From Balanoglossus misakiensis (Eukaryota; Hemichordata), in NCBI GenBank assembly GCA_040954595.2, contig CM082594.2:4836001-4900000 (forward strand): a stretch of 64,000 bases of DNA, in the 5' to 3' direction. The first letter of the stretch is position 1, and every line of letters begins with the position of its first letter. This document shows positions 52,722-64,000 of the stretch, one piece after another. Under the pieces are notes generated by a model. The model was given only the letters and a program-made list of their open reading frames with translations, was not told where the DNA came from and searched no databases. The position numbers and the translations under genes are program-made.

Positions 52722-52842
52722 CTTTCTCATTCGAAAGGAAGAATTCCACTCCCCTCGACCAGTTACTGCGCCATGCAGCGACCGTGGATTCGCCTATAGG
52801 TCTCGGTACATATTTTAATTTTCCCTCCTTTTGTTCCGCCAT
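52722..52842 (-). CDS. Candidate first coding exon of an unidentified gene
   Basis: I do not recognise this protein. ATG at 52842 sits in CCGGACAATGGCGGAAC, a strong Kozak context that also resembles a YY1 promoter element. It opens 40 codons rich in charged and aromatic residues (KLKYVPRPIGESTVAAWRS, then WSRGVEFFLS) and ends at a good donor GAGAAAG|GTATGC (phase 1). The composition looks protein-like and the frame stays open on both sides of the exon (52938-52690). I could not find a matching phase-1 acceptor exon downstream by eye. It could be a real small gene between SOSTDC1 and ISPD, or a chance reading frame. Confidence 0.35.
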
Positions 52843-54700
52843 TGTCCGGGCAAGGTTGTAATTGTTAGCGCCGTAGAATGAGAACAGAACTTTACGGGTC
52901 TGATAGATGCCTATTACAGACTGGCGAGTGAGAATCACCTCGACCCTTTTTCAGGTTTTGGAAACCGTGCACTGTTCCCAGGGTTAGATTTACTGCCCCC
53001 CCCCCCTTCCCCGAACACGATTAAGACTCGCACCTTTTGAATATTTAAAGGAATCATTATGCATTCGCGCTTCTTTTTCTCTCTCTCTCTTTCTCCACAA
53101 GATGTGACCGGCCAGGTCGTTTAATCTCACGCTGCAAGACCTTGGAAACGTCAGCCCCCTTTTTCAGTGGCGCGTTGAAGGATATGTCGTGTTGGGCTAG
53201 GGTAACGAACTCTGTTCGGTATGCGAAAGTGTCCGATTGAAATTGAAGGAATGCGAGTCTTTTACAGCCTGTATACAGGAACTATGCTGGGGATACGGTG
53301 TTTAGTTTTTTTATACGGTGTCGTAGATTAGGTTTCTTTCTTTTCCACGGCGTGTCGTGTTCGTCGACGACAAGTGGCGGTGGTCAGGGCGATGTAAGAA
53401 CATACTCGTATTAATGTAGTGCCGTGACCGTGAAAGCCCCGTGTCGTTCCAAGACATGCGCTGAAAGCCGCCACCACTCCAACTGGCCTGTTTCAAGTAG
53501 TAGCTGTCTTTCATCTTTCTATCAACACCAGCTGATTGACAGGCGAGGAAAGAAGATCGCAGCGGACGGCAAACATATCGCTGGCGTTTATTACATTTCC
53601 CCCACTGTACACACAGTGGAGGAGACTCCAGAGGGGACTGCCAATCAAAAAGTTGCGGCGGCCAATCAGCGCGCGGGCGCGCTATAATCTCACCGGTTGT
53701 GACTTGGAGCATATTGCTGTAGGCACCGCATCGCGGGATGCTGGCTCGGAACGCCGATTTTTTTGGCAGACATGATAACGGCGAGACGCCACAATGGAGG
53801 ACGCACTGAGAAAGGGCAATTTACATGGCCGCGGAAATTATTCTAAGAATGGAAAGTGGAGGGGGGAAACGCTGGCGTAATCGACGATAAGACCATATCA
53901 ACATATTTGGTGCCACGCTTGTCTTTGAGCGACTGGCCCCCCGAGCTCACGAATGGAGCATTGAATGAAGTCCGCTTTCTATCAACAGTTAACAGGCATG
54001 ATTTATTGTGATGTTATTATTTTAAACGCTGTTTATTCTAAACTCAAGACAATGCTCCGATCATTGATGCATTTACTTACAGGACGCGTGGAAGGTGTTG
54101 TTACTCGGTCAGAGGTCACCGACAGGACACACTCACACACGCATATACTCCACGAACAAGATGTTGGGTCCAAAGTGAAATGTGTTTGATGACAGTTTTT
54201 ATGCTGTAAATACATTTTAGTTGATCAGATCGAATGGCAGACGACTGTCGAGGACAAGTCTACATTCCGTTTCCAATTAGTGGCATCTTCTCCAACTGAG
54301 CTGTTAAATTACTACAATTCTTGGAATTTTACAACACTGTTGCTCAGCGTGGGTTGAAATCAAGTAACCACGCATTTTTCACACTGTACAGTACTTTTTC
54401 TCAAAGGTATTACCAAATGTTACTCTAACTACATGTACATTGTGTATCTTTAAGTTACATATTTTGTGCACTGGGCATGCGCATGACGAAGCTGTAAACA
54501 TCATGACGTAGGCAACCATAATTTTTGAGTGTATCCGAAGAAATCACTCAGTTAGCCCACATATTACTTGTGGGAGTATGTAATTACACGCGAAAACAAG
54601 CGTATTGAAACAAATATCGTTAAATACAATTGTATGTTAATTAAGATATGGCAACGAGGCCAATTTTGTCGGGTTCCGATAGTTTCCACGGTGCTTTTAC

Positions 54701-54796
<96 letters not shown>

Positions 54797-55700
54797 CTAA
54801 CAACGAAAACTGATACTACAAAAGTAATCGGATACGAGCCAGTAGGCAAAAATCCGACAGCATTCGATGCATGAATGTCTTGGTGCGGTTTTCATAGAAA
54901 CATTTTGTGAATCGCTCAGAACATAGCATTTTTGCGAAGTACTTCATGGACACATGACTTGAAAAATCCTTCACACACAAGATTGGTGTCGGAGTCAAAT
55001 GCATTGCGAAATAACATCGTGTCGTCGATGGTTTGCGGCAATGTCAGCGCCGGCCATGTTCAAAATTTACTATTATAATAAAACCCTATACATACAGTGT
55101 GTCGGTTCATAACGTAATATTACACGTTGTGTCGACCGTGGATGTCGTCTATTCAGTACAGAAACAGGTATGTAAGAAACTCATTCTTACTTGTGAAGGG
55201 GGTGTCAACGCTGTTTGGAACTGATTGTCACAAACCTCTCTGTTTCTTACCCTATCTTTTCAAAGAGGGGGGGGGGGGAGATCTGTAGGTCGTAGAACAC
55301 AATAGAGATTGACTTCCAGCTAGGGTACATACAGGTCCAGATTCGGCCCAGGTGGTGATACTGGAAGCGAATTTCACATGAGGAATTGAGCCCTAAATCG
55401 CAGAAAATTTGCGCCTGTGTTCACACCGATAACTTAAGTCGCGTGAATTCGGTAAAAAAACCATTTGAATGTTCAGCACGTACAACACGTATGTAGGCAT
55501 GGGACAACCGCCTGCTTAGAAACCGGACGGTTTCTATGCTTGGGAAGGCTGAGAGGAGGGGATCAATTCAGTCGTAATACTAGTATACACTCAGTGCGTT
55601 TTCATCTGGGTGCAATGAATAGAGAACTCCCAATCCCCCCACTCCAAGGTGGGACCAAGTCAGGATGCCAAAAAACGGTGGTGATTATTGCCGTGTTTAC
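52843..55700. other. Non-coding stretch upstream of the 52.8 kb candidate exon
   Basis: Contains C11 (52996-53006), a short CT run (about 53079-53096), the CAT array at 54701-54797 and G12 (55267-55278). No gene is recognised. Confidence 0.4.
54701..54797. repeat. (CAT)n microsatellite, about 32 units
   Basis: A perfect trinucleotide array. Poly-Ile and poly-Met frames over it are artefacts. Confidence 0.97.
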
Positions 55701-55709
55701 AAACAAACT

Positions 55710-56500
55710 CGGAATAATTGACAGCCGCCGTCAATTTCCCTCCAGGAGCCCTGCAAAGCTGATAGCTATTGTTTTAAACTTTGCTACAATTGATAGCCCC
55801 CCTATACAATGATTGACAGGGCGTCACAAAGGTTACATCTGCACTCCGGTTGGTGGGCCATTCACCGTGATTATCCTAAAAATTCGTGGCTGGAGGCGAG
55901 TAATGGTCACCGCCGCGCCCGGCCAACAATTCGGTGAGGCCCCACTCGACGGGGGCCAGGTCGATCTTGTAACAAGACTATTTGACATATGTGACGCTTT
56001 CCCATTGTGGCTGTCTAATCTACCACAAGAAAACGAGATTTACCATTTCAAATCGCCGTACCCCCTAGGCCGCGCCTCTCCCGACTATCTAATGCCATAT
56101 AAACAAGATCTTACCCCTTTATGCAACACATGCATCTACATTTTGTATTAGTTGCAGTGTCTCTCGACTAAAACTTTCTTTTCATCGAACTTTGTGCCAC
56201 ACACATCTCCGCGCTCTTGCTGTTCACCGCTAATCAATTCACCACCCTCCAACTTAAGGTTATTAATTAATGCTAATCAAGCCAATTGTTACTCTTAATT
56301 GCTACTAATTACTATTTACAGTATTTGCTGGTAGGTCCGAGATAGCGGAGAGTCTGATGGCGCTGTCAAGAGACAACGATTGACAGTTTGCAAATGACGA
56401 ACGGCCATCAGTGGCGGGTTGAAAGGGTGTCAATCATTGGTTAATTTAAGCGCAGTCAATCACTCTGGTTTGAAAGCTCGTCAATCATTGGTTGACGCGC
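55710..56500. promoter_or_regulatory. Candidate enhancer: PBX-MEIS motifs, TAATTA cluster and repeated inverted CCAAT
   Basis: An exact PBX-MEIS decamer TGATTGACAG is at 55810-55819, with variants AATTGACAG (55716-55724) and CGATTGACAG (56377-56386) and an inverted TGACAG (56363-56368). A dense homeodomain-type block at about 56258-56320 includes TATTAATTAATGC, GCTAATCAA and CTAATTAC. The sequence GTCAATCATTGGTT occurs at 56429-56442 and 56480-56493, with a related GTCAATCACTCTGGTT between them. Such clustering suggests a regulatory element in the SOSTDC1-ISPD interval. Function is inferred. Confidence 0.4.
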
Positions 56501-59500
56501 TCCCCCGCCCAGATAAACATCACCGGGCAACAGGCGACTCGTCGCTCTAGATCTGTTGGCATTTTCATTGAGAGCTTTCTCCTCCGCCTAGAAATAAGAC
56601 ATGATCATTTGATGTTGACATTGCTCGCAGACGCACTCAAAAAAAAGCGACACTTCGATAAAGTTTCTGCGCAGCTGGACAATGGTACGTGTCCAACACA
56701 CACAAAGCCTATTCTATCCGAGTATTGACTCTACGCAGCTGAGGGGGGTCCCAGATAAAATGCTCTCAACAATTAATTAAGAAATCGGTGAAAGCGCTCT
56801 GCGGCTTAACTTAATTGAAACACGGGACCGGAAACAAGCGCGTCCAAGGACCAATCGAAAGCCAGTTGCGTGCGCGGATTGTTAGAGGAAATACGCGACA
56901 ATATCTGATTGGCAAGCTGGTTTACATCGTTCAACCTGAACGAGGAATTGCGCAATAGTGACGGACCGTGAAATGCCTCTGTGGGGTTTTCGCCAAAGAA
57001 CGAACAAAGCACGATCATTATTTAAAGTGGGGAAGTCGCTCACTCATTTCATCATTTTGGTAACTTTAGTTTCTTTGATATTATCTGAGTTGCGCTGCTC
57101 ACCGAAAACAAGTCAAATCTCGGGCTGTCACCGTGACAACCAAACCCACACCCTGCACATGAGCATTAAAGCCCGTCAGATTTTGGCATTTTTTTTTAGA
57201 ATTTGTCTCCCACGTAGTTTCTTGATCTACCCTGGACAGCTCCAAGGAATGTTAAGGCGGCAGCTTCTCAACACTGAACCCTCTATACGAGTAACGGCCA
57301 TTGTTATCGTTTACAGATTAATTCAAGTCCGAATTATAATTCAATTTCCAACAACAACAACAACAACAACAATGCCTATTACTACAAAATGGCTGTGGAC
57401 GATTATTAATGTTTTACAGAGTAGAACAAAATGCCATAGGTGATACCAAATATAAAAGTAACGAGAAAATAGGCAAGAGTTTGAGTTGCCGGAGCTTTAA
57501 GATTTGGGTATTCACGTGCTGTGATCATGCACAGGATCATGTGATTTGAGTTTGGACAAATAGCGCGAATAAATAGTAGGCCTATATCAAAAGAAACCAA
57601 AATAACCCAAATAATATAAAGTGGTTGACTGTATTCCTTTATATTTTTTCCTTGTCCGTGATTACTATCTACTAAAGAATAACTGCTTCACAAGATTAAT
57701 GAAATATCAAATTCTACATTCACTGTTATATGACACGAGCTTAGATGGCATCGTGGTGTTAGGGACTGGTCAGTTTCAGTAGCCGGGGGGGGGGGGGTTC
57801 CAGCAGGATTAGTAGGAGGATCACATTTTCTTTGAAAGCTCAACAGGGGTCACCCTGTTTCTGAAATGTACAATACGGGGTCGGTGTGTTTTTGATTGTG
57901 AAAGAGTACACATTTCAAAGACAGAAGTGCATCACACCACCAGCTTTGCACTCACTTTGGCGAAGGGGTCGTTTTCTTCCCGGACTAATTTGCATAAGTG
58001 TTTATGATTTTTACGTCAACGAATCTATATTGCTCTCAGGAGAACACTGCATGAGCGATCACCCTGTTTATTTCCGGGGGGGGGGCACTGACTTTTTGAC
58101 ATTCATGTACACTACAGCAAATCCACCCCGATCGGAGGAAATGACCAGCCCCTTAGTTTGTCACTTCACCCATCACAAAAAAAAAACCGCAAAAAAAGAA
58201 ACCGTTCTCGGAATTTACCACAGTGAGATAATGAAACTATTCACCGCATTTCTTTGGCTCTAGGCGATGTTGGGTAATAGCTTTATTCTACCCATGGAAG
58301 TAGTTCTGTCCCAATGGCGTTGCCGTGTACACTTTAGAAATGCACACTTCATACAAATGTCTTCAATACAGCGTCGCGCAAAATCGAGCCGTACCCCCCC
58401 CCCCCCACACACACACACACTTCGTTGGAGGGAAACGGGATGAGAAAGGTCACGAAGTGTAATTGCGAATGGTAGATGCATTTATCATTCGAGAAACTCT
58501 GCACTGGTGAACATTAATCGTGGGTAACAAGTGGAATAGGCAAGCCCTTGGGGTCCTATCCTTTGGGGTGGGACGGAGAGCACAGTTAAATAACAAGATC
58601 ATTATGTATTCATGATATACCCTATTAATGCAAATGAGCGTGACCAAATCCTTTCTTCTCGACTCATCCTGTTTGTACGCGCGGACTCTTAACTTTCTCT
58701 CTCTTTTCACTCACCGCTGCACCCTCTGTTCTGGGTATAGGCCCTACTTCTGCCTGGTTACATATGAAATGTCACGATATCCATGTTTGAGACCCAGGGT
58801 ACCGCCACCCCAGATCTGCGATACCACTTTCGGCCAAACCTCCCCGTCAAAGAGAAATAAAGACATATTAAAACGCGAAGTTTCAGTCACCTAAAACACG
58901 GACGACGCTTCGATATCTAATAATTCAGGTGGTAAACACACTCCTGGGTACGATTTAGAGGCCAATAAACCGAATCATAGTGTTGTTTATCAGTAACCGT
59001 AGCAATACCCCATACACAATCCCTTCCTAGCGGAAACACCTACTACAACCCGCACATACTATACGGTGTAGCCTTGAAACTTTCAAAGCGCACAACACAA
59101 AAAGTTCAACAGTTGGTGCCGGCGCTTTAAAGAAACCCACCACCACACCAACTTTGGACACCTTACCTGCTTTTAGCGAAGCAGCGACGGGTAGCTAGCT
59201 GTCCAGTCGTTTGGCCGCTACCCCCGGCCCTGTCGTCAATTGTTACAGACACCGTAATAAGGAGCCCAAACGTGTGACTTGGTGACAAGTTACAATGTAG
59301 CGTATTGTGACAATGCAGCGCTGTTGAAGAGTGGCAGTTGTACACAGAAACTTTCACCGGAAATTACTTCACTGGTCCTCAAATCCCTTTACAATAATGT
59401 CCGTGGTCAAACTGGAAGAATACTGCACATTGCCGCGTGAATGGGGGAAACGCCGCCGATTTACTGCAACCTTTGACAACGGCTCTCTGTCCGCCTCACC

Positions 59501-60304
59501 GCATCCCAATGCGCGTCTCCAAATGCACAATTTTGCTTTCGACTGGAACCGACAAATTACACAATTTCGTCATTTAGGTCTAATCGCCGGCCGTATTCTA
59601 CAGCAGTCGCCTGGTTTTTATTTGCCCTGTTGGCTCCAAGGTCGCCGAAATCACGACTGCACGATAAAAAGCCCACGTCAAGCATACTAGGGCGTCACGA
59701 ACCTCGTATTGAAATCACCCACGGCGGCCTGTTTAACACATTACTGTGACAGTATTGTAAACTCAAGCCCCGTCCTATGCCCGTCTGCATTACATCACTG
59801 CCTGACCCTGCCCAGCTATTGCCCAATAGACAATTTCCACCTGGTTTAAATGCCATGTGGTCAAAGCGTTCCAGATGCTTATGGAACGGTTTTATACATT
59901 GCCGAATCTAAAATATTAGAAAACACGCAATTAGTGCCACCTCCTGCAGCGCGGATCTCGAGCTGGAAAATGTTTAATGCGAAGGCGCACTGTTGGACCC
60001 CGGGTTTTGAATGAACCTCCAAGTTTATACATACATATAGTTGTTTTATCCTTGAGCAAACTATGTCGCTATGATTTAAGTTATCGCTTTGATTTCGTAA
60101 TGTCGACTTTCTTTTCTACTTGACACGATGATGCCAAGTTATAATGTACACATATATTTTTTAAAGCTAACCTAGCACACACGTCACGTCAAGATGGCGA
60201 TATGCACCGACTGATATATAAGCCATGATTGAAGTTATCGTGATCACCACCACGTGCCTGGAGAACCACACCATTGGCATTATACTGATGCACTTGTCCA
60301 GAGT

Positions 60305-60332
60305 ATGGTCACTGTCACTGTGGAGTGACCAT
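60305..60332. repeat. 9-bp inverted repeat
   Basis: ATGGTCACT (60305-60313) and AGTGACCAT (60324-60332) are exact reverse complements with a 10-base spacer. A YY1-like CAAGATGGCGAT is about 110 bp upstream (about 60.19 kb). Confidence 0.55.
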
Positions 60333-61337
60333 GGTCCGACTGAGAATATCGGAAAAACCTGTTATTCATGCGCGATTTTTTTTATCACAACTTCAAATTG
60401 TTCTCTCTGATAAGGGACGAAATCGCCATCTTTTCGTCACCCATGTTTAAAAATATTAAACTTAATTAAAACGCATATAGTTGAGCTCAGTCTGCGTGAA
60501 GACATACAACTTAATTTATGGTGTCATCGAAGACAACTCACTGGTGTCTCGAGATACGCAACGTGAAGTGTAAATGAAAAAGGGTCTTTTCTTTCAGTGA
60601 TATTCTTATGGCGTCTTTACCCCTAAACCGAAAGACATTAAATAGTGAAAAATTATTGTGAAAAATTATCTTATATTCCAGAGTTGGATGTCGCTTTAAC
60701 TTTCAGCGTAAAGAACAACTGTTCCGTAAGTGTCAACTTTAATTTGCCCCGAATCGCTACGTCGACTGCAGCGCCCCCTTGTGAGAAATGAACAATTCAC
60801 AAGTCGGAGTTTATTGAACATTTTCGAACCATTACATTTTTATAAAAACTGTCAATTAGAGATAACAATTGAAACTTTTATTCGACCGCTTATACCGCGG
60901 TATTTTTGAAAACCATTCAAAGTGCTAATATTTGGAGTTTTTCACCATATAGCAAGATTTATGCCCGTTTTAAATTGAAACAATTGTTGACACAACTTGA
61001 CGATTTTTTCCCTTTGCGAGCATTCGAACCTTGCGTAGCGCGGTTACCATGTGACGGGGAAACGTAATGTTTTAGAGATTAGGCCTCTAGAGTCGGTTAT
61101 AGTGGTGCGGCATGACAGATCATGAAAACAGATCCAAACAAACAAACAACGCGCAAACAAAAACAACAATCAAAACAAAAAAATGGTCGCATTCCTAACG
61201 GTATTATACTACCATTTCAAGGTCTTTTCTGTGTTCCTTATTTATTCGCCAATGTCGCATTGTGGTCGAAATCGTCCGATGTATTGTGGGAAAGTTACGC
61301 TGATATTTCCTAGTAATAAAATGTGCATTTATCGACA

Positions 61338-61389
61338 ATGGAGTCACTTTCAACGGCCAACCAAACGGTTTTAAATGTCGCAATCGATA
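61338..61389 (+). other. Weak candidate first exon, plus strand
   Basis: CGACAATGG (good start context) opens 17 codons (MESLSTANQTVLNVAID) ending at a donor GATA|GTGAGT, phase 1. It cannot extend into ISPD exon 1, which has its own start and an upstream stop. No family is recognised. Confidence 0.15.
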
Positions 61390-61582
61390 GTGAGTACAAG
61401 GGGTGACATTCGACCTCCGCACAGAAAGTACGTTTTGTCATCACTGGATAAAAGGTCAAAATGGCCTATTTTCAGCAAGCGTACATATATATTTGAACCT
61501 GACATTGAAATAGTACAATGTGCACAGTCGTTGGAGCACACATAATACTGACACGCCTAATACAAAACCGCCTTTCCTGGTG

Positions 61583-61625
61583 ACATCATCATCATCATCA
61601 TCATCAACAACAACAACAGCAGCAG
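61583..61625. repeat. Compound (CAT)(CAA)(CAG) trinucleotide repeat
   Basis: Three adjacent trinucleotide blocks that share CA. Confidence 0.9.
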
Positions 61626-62439
61626 TAAAACTGGAGTAGCACAGGACAGAAAAGGATGAAACTCTTGATCGAGACGCGCAACCGGACCAAAAATGAAATA
61701 ACCACCCTGCTTCAGCAGATCACTTCGTTTTTACATGTTGTACGAAATAACTATTCCGTATTCATTTCTATAACATAATATAATCTCCGGAAGCGCGCAC
61801 GCATGCATAAAGTGATACAGGTTTATCATAATCATTTTAGTGTATAGATGAGACTTTGCCTGGGGCGAGGAATTCATTCGGCGCGGGCAAACATAGGTCG
61901 GTAGTGTGTTAGATTTACCGGTAGTGTACGCGTATGGGGTAGACATCTGAAGTCAGTTAGTACTGTGGCAATACAACCTGTTTTATTTTGCTTATTTTCG
62001 CCTCAAATCCGCTAAATCCGAGAGCAGCCATTAAGGAGTTACAGCTTAGTCGAGATTGTTGTGTTAGGTCGACACAATCGCCTGGATGTCTAACCATTGC
62101 TTTGCTCTACAACGTCTGGTGTTGGCTCTCGCGTCGAGTGTTTACAACTGGGCTCACTCTCAACGTTTTCCCAGATTAACCCAAATCTCGCCGACAAATA
62201 CTTCAAAATGCCACTCTCCTGTCAGCGACCAGTCAATCTTAGTTTTCACAGTTAAGTGACAAAATCACTCCATATTGAAGTGTTTGCACCGAGAACTGGC
62301 TTCCTAATAATAACAAACTTGCCAATTAGCTCAGAAATTCCACGGTTATTGTGCGGTGCTAAAAGTCACACCTGTGGAGGCATAACCGGACTATTTTAAA
62401 TATTTATCCCTCCATCCAACTTCGGAAATGGCATTGTTC

Positions 62440-62650
62440 TGGATGCCTGAACACACAAGTACTACACTTCGACAACTTTCGGATAACACGGAAGGTCTCT
62501 CTCGCTGACACCTGTTCGTAAGGACATTTGTAAAGCTAAAGGGCCTTTCTGTTCGAAAGATCATTGCCTTGGGGAGTTAATTTCCCGTCGTGCACCATTT
62601 TCCAATATGGCGACATCAGTATGAAATATTGCGGGACGATATGATTTTTA
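62440..62650 (+). promoter_or_regulatory. ISPD core promoter region with YY1-type site
   Basis: The motif CCAATATGGCGACATC at about 62603-62618 lies just upstream of the start codon. It matches the YY1 consensus (AANATGGCGNC) typical of TATA-less metazoan promoters and overlaps a CCAAT. The ATG in this motif is followed in frame by several codons and might be an upstream start, but the ISPD frame has a stop at 62642. No TATA box is seen at the usual distance. Transcription start is inferred to lie in about 62.55-62.61 kb. Confidence 0.45.
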
Positions 62651-62811
62651 ATGAAAACGCCACTTTTCAGTGAAATTGGAATGGATTTCAAGACGTACGC
62701 TGTGTTGCCAGCAGCAGGGACGGGCGAGCGAATGGGTCTGCCGACTCCGAAGCAGTACTGCATCGTCCGTGGCCGACCACTGATAACCTACACATTGCAA
62801 ATGTTCCACAG
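62651..62811 (+). CDS. CRPPA: ISPD/CRPPA (CDP-L-ribitol pyrophosphorylase), first coding exon only
   Basis: The reading frame from ATG 62651 gives 53 residues plus two bases, then a donor CACAG|GTGACA (phase 2). An in-frame TGA at 62642-62644 shows that the protein starts here, or at the second ATG at 62681. Residues 16-29 carry the nucleotide-binding signature of IspD-type cytidylyltransferases, [13 protein letters not shown], followed by PTPKQY (32-36) and [12 protein letters not shown]. These match vertebrate ISPD closely in order and spacing. The enzyme is cytosolic and uses CTP and ribitol-5-phosphate to make CDP-ribitol, the donor used by FKTN and FKRP to modify alpha-dystroglycan; human loss causes dystroglycanopathy. 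The rest of the catalytic domain and the C-terminal domain are not in the remaining 1.2 kb, so the gene is cut by the window edge. Its neighbour SOSTDC1 is also its neighbour in vertebrates. Confidence 0.93.
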
Positions 62812-64000
62812 GTGACAAGCGTTTAACACTTTTTGTTTACGGTATGTCGAATCGCTAATGCACGTCCCTAACACACATAGACTACCCCCCACACCAAACC
62901 ATTTATCGCCGCTGCACCACTGCCCAACACCTGTCGTGTTAAAAAGAAAACATACCTTTCCACTTGACACCCTCAGTCGCCGCCTCAGCTCATGTGCTTA
63001 GCATGACGGGCACAATCAATGCTCGATTGGAATGCGTTGGTTTCAATGGGACAAAAGTGCAAACCGATGCTGTGCAAGGTCATTTTATTCAACGCAGCGA
63101 TGTCTTGCCATCCATACCCCAGGCGTTTGCGCTCGCTCTTACATAACACATTCATGCATACGAAATTCCTATTCACGACATATTTAGATATTAAGTACAC
63201 CTGTTTCAAGCGGTGGTTATCAACGGGATGCTTTTGTGTGATGGCTTTTCATTCCCCTGTTTCCACTCCCGCCGCGTGATTGGAGTTCAGTTGGTCGCCT
63301 TTAAATACATACTGACAGTCAAACTGTAATGTGACGTTAGTCTATTTTAACACTGAGTTGTGAAACTTGAGTCCGGGGACACATTTAACTCGGAGTTACT
63401 CCGAAACCTTAAAACTGAACTCAAACAAAAGTTTCAGCCCAGTGAAAACATTCTTTTTGGGGGAAGAATAGACAAACGTCATTGCAGCATGGACGTAAAA
63501 AAACGTGCATTGTTGCAGCAACACCAAAGCAGTGATATACCATAGAGAGTAGAACGTACTTCTTCTGTCTATAGTATGATACTATGGGTGAACATATACA
63601 TGTACCGAATATTAACAAGCAAGCTTTTAATTTAACATAGCCAAGTCCAATGAGGGGAGTATGTGTGTGTATGTATATACATATACATGTATGTAAGTAC
63701 GAGTATGTACTGGTAGTAACTGGTAAGGCGTATATACTGGTATGTATGTATGCCATTCTACTTACTATTGAGCCACACTGATGTTCCTCCAGTTAGACAC
63801 CAGAATCCAACAAGTAGTATGGTACCTATGTTGATTATACTTAATCAATACATCCAAAATCAAATGCGTGTGTTATGAATGGAGTCATTCATCCACCTTC
63901 CGAACGCAACCTCAAGGCCGTGACTATTTTGATATATAACTGTCCAGAATTCAGTGCAGATCACAAATAGTGGAATTTAACGTAGAGGGATACTGCAGCT
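62812..64000 (+). other. Start of ISPD intron 1
   Basis: No second ISPD exon is visible in any plus-strand frame. The sequence holds short chance reading frames and a degenerate ATGT/ATAC-rich simple repeat at about 63660-63752. No recognised coding sequence is present. Confidence 0.7.

Larger units (their letters stand above)
56500..62440. other. Non-coding stretch upstream of ISPD; no recognised gene
   Basis: Contains a CAA array (57348-57372), G13 (57785-57797), G10 (58076-58085), C13 (58394-58406), an inverted repeat at 60305-60332, an AT-rich block at 60.4-61.0 kb and CAT/CAA/CAG units at 61583-61625. A strong isolated minus-strand donor (AAAGCAG|GTAAGG) lies at about 59.17 kb without a recognised exon. 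Confidence 0.4.

Noticed and set aside
62964-63545. Plus-strand frames after ISPD exon 1 as possible exon 2
   Set aside because: None matches the conserved ISPD sequence expected after the first exon, and none has a phase-2 acceptor in the right frame.

Overview
This is a eukaryotic, animal nuclear segment. It has intron-containing genes with GT-AG splice sites, long non-coding stretches, abundant microsatellites and many pure G/C homopolymers. Two genes can be named from the sequence. The first is a complete two-exon SOSTDC1/sclerostin-family gene (secreted cystine-knot antagonist of Wnt and BMP signalling) on the minus strand, coding 25066 to 23872, with a probable long 3' UTR down to about 21.6 kb. 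The second is the first coding exon of ISPD/CRPPA (cytidylyltransferase that makes CDP-ribitol for dystroglycan glycosylation) on the plus strand, 62651-62811; its remaining exons lie beyond the right edge. These two genes are also neighbours in vertebrates (human 7p21), so the window looks like a conserved microsyntenic block. The SOSTDC1 divergence and the compact gene suggest an invertebrate deuterostome. A lancelet (Branchiostoma) is my best guess, but that is inference.

Layout: 1-3 kb has splice-site-bounded candidate exons of an unidentified minus-strand gene plus a possible plus-strand first exon. 3-21.5 kb is non-coding as far as I can read, with a MITE hairpin (7897-7983), large tetranucleotide and trinucleotide arrays (9385-9616, 15281-15637), a T-box-like palindrome (13480-13500) and a homeodomain/GATA site cluster (20.64-20.78 kb). 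21.6-25.3 kb is the SOSTDC1 gene and its proximal promoter. 25.3-62.4 kb, between the divergent 5' ends of SOSTDC1 and ISPD, is about 37 kb without a recognised gene. It holds one fairly good candidate first exon on the minus strand (52842-52722), several weak exon-like pieces and a candidate enhancer at 55.7-56.5 kb with PBX-MEIS-type motifs, TAATTA sites and repeated inverted CCAAT elements. 62.4-64 kb is the ISPD promoter, exon 1 and start of intron 1.

The most interesting observation is in the SOSTDC1-family protein. It keeps all eight cystine-knot domain cysteines but lacks the Asn-X-Ile motif in loop 2 that sclerostin and Wise use to bind LRP5/6; that loop is also about three residues shorter. 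Most other open reading frames in the window are chance or microsatellite artefacts. The non-coding descriptions are limited to what can be read by eye.
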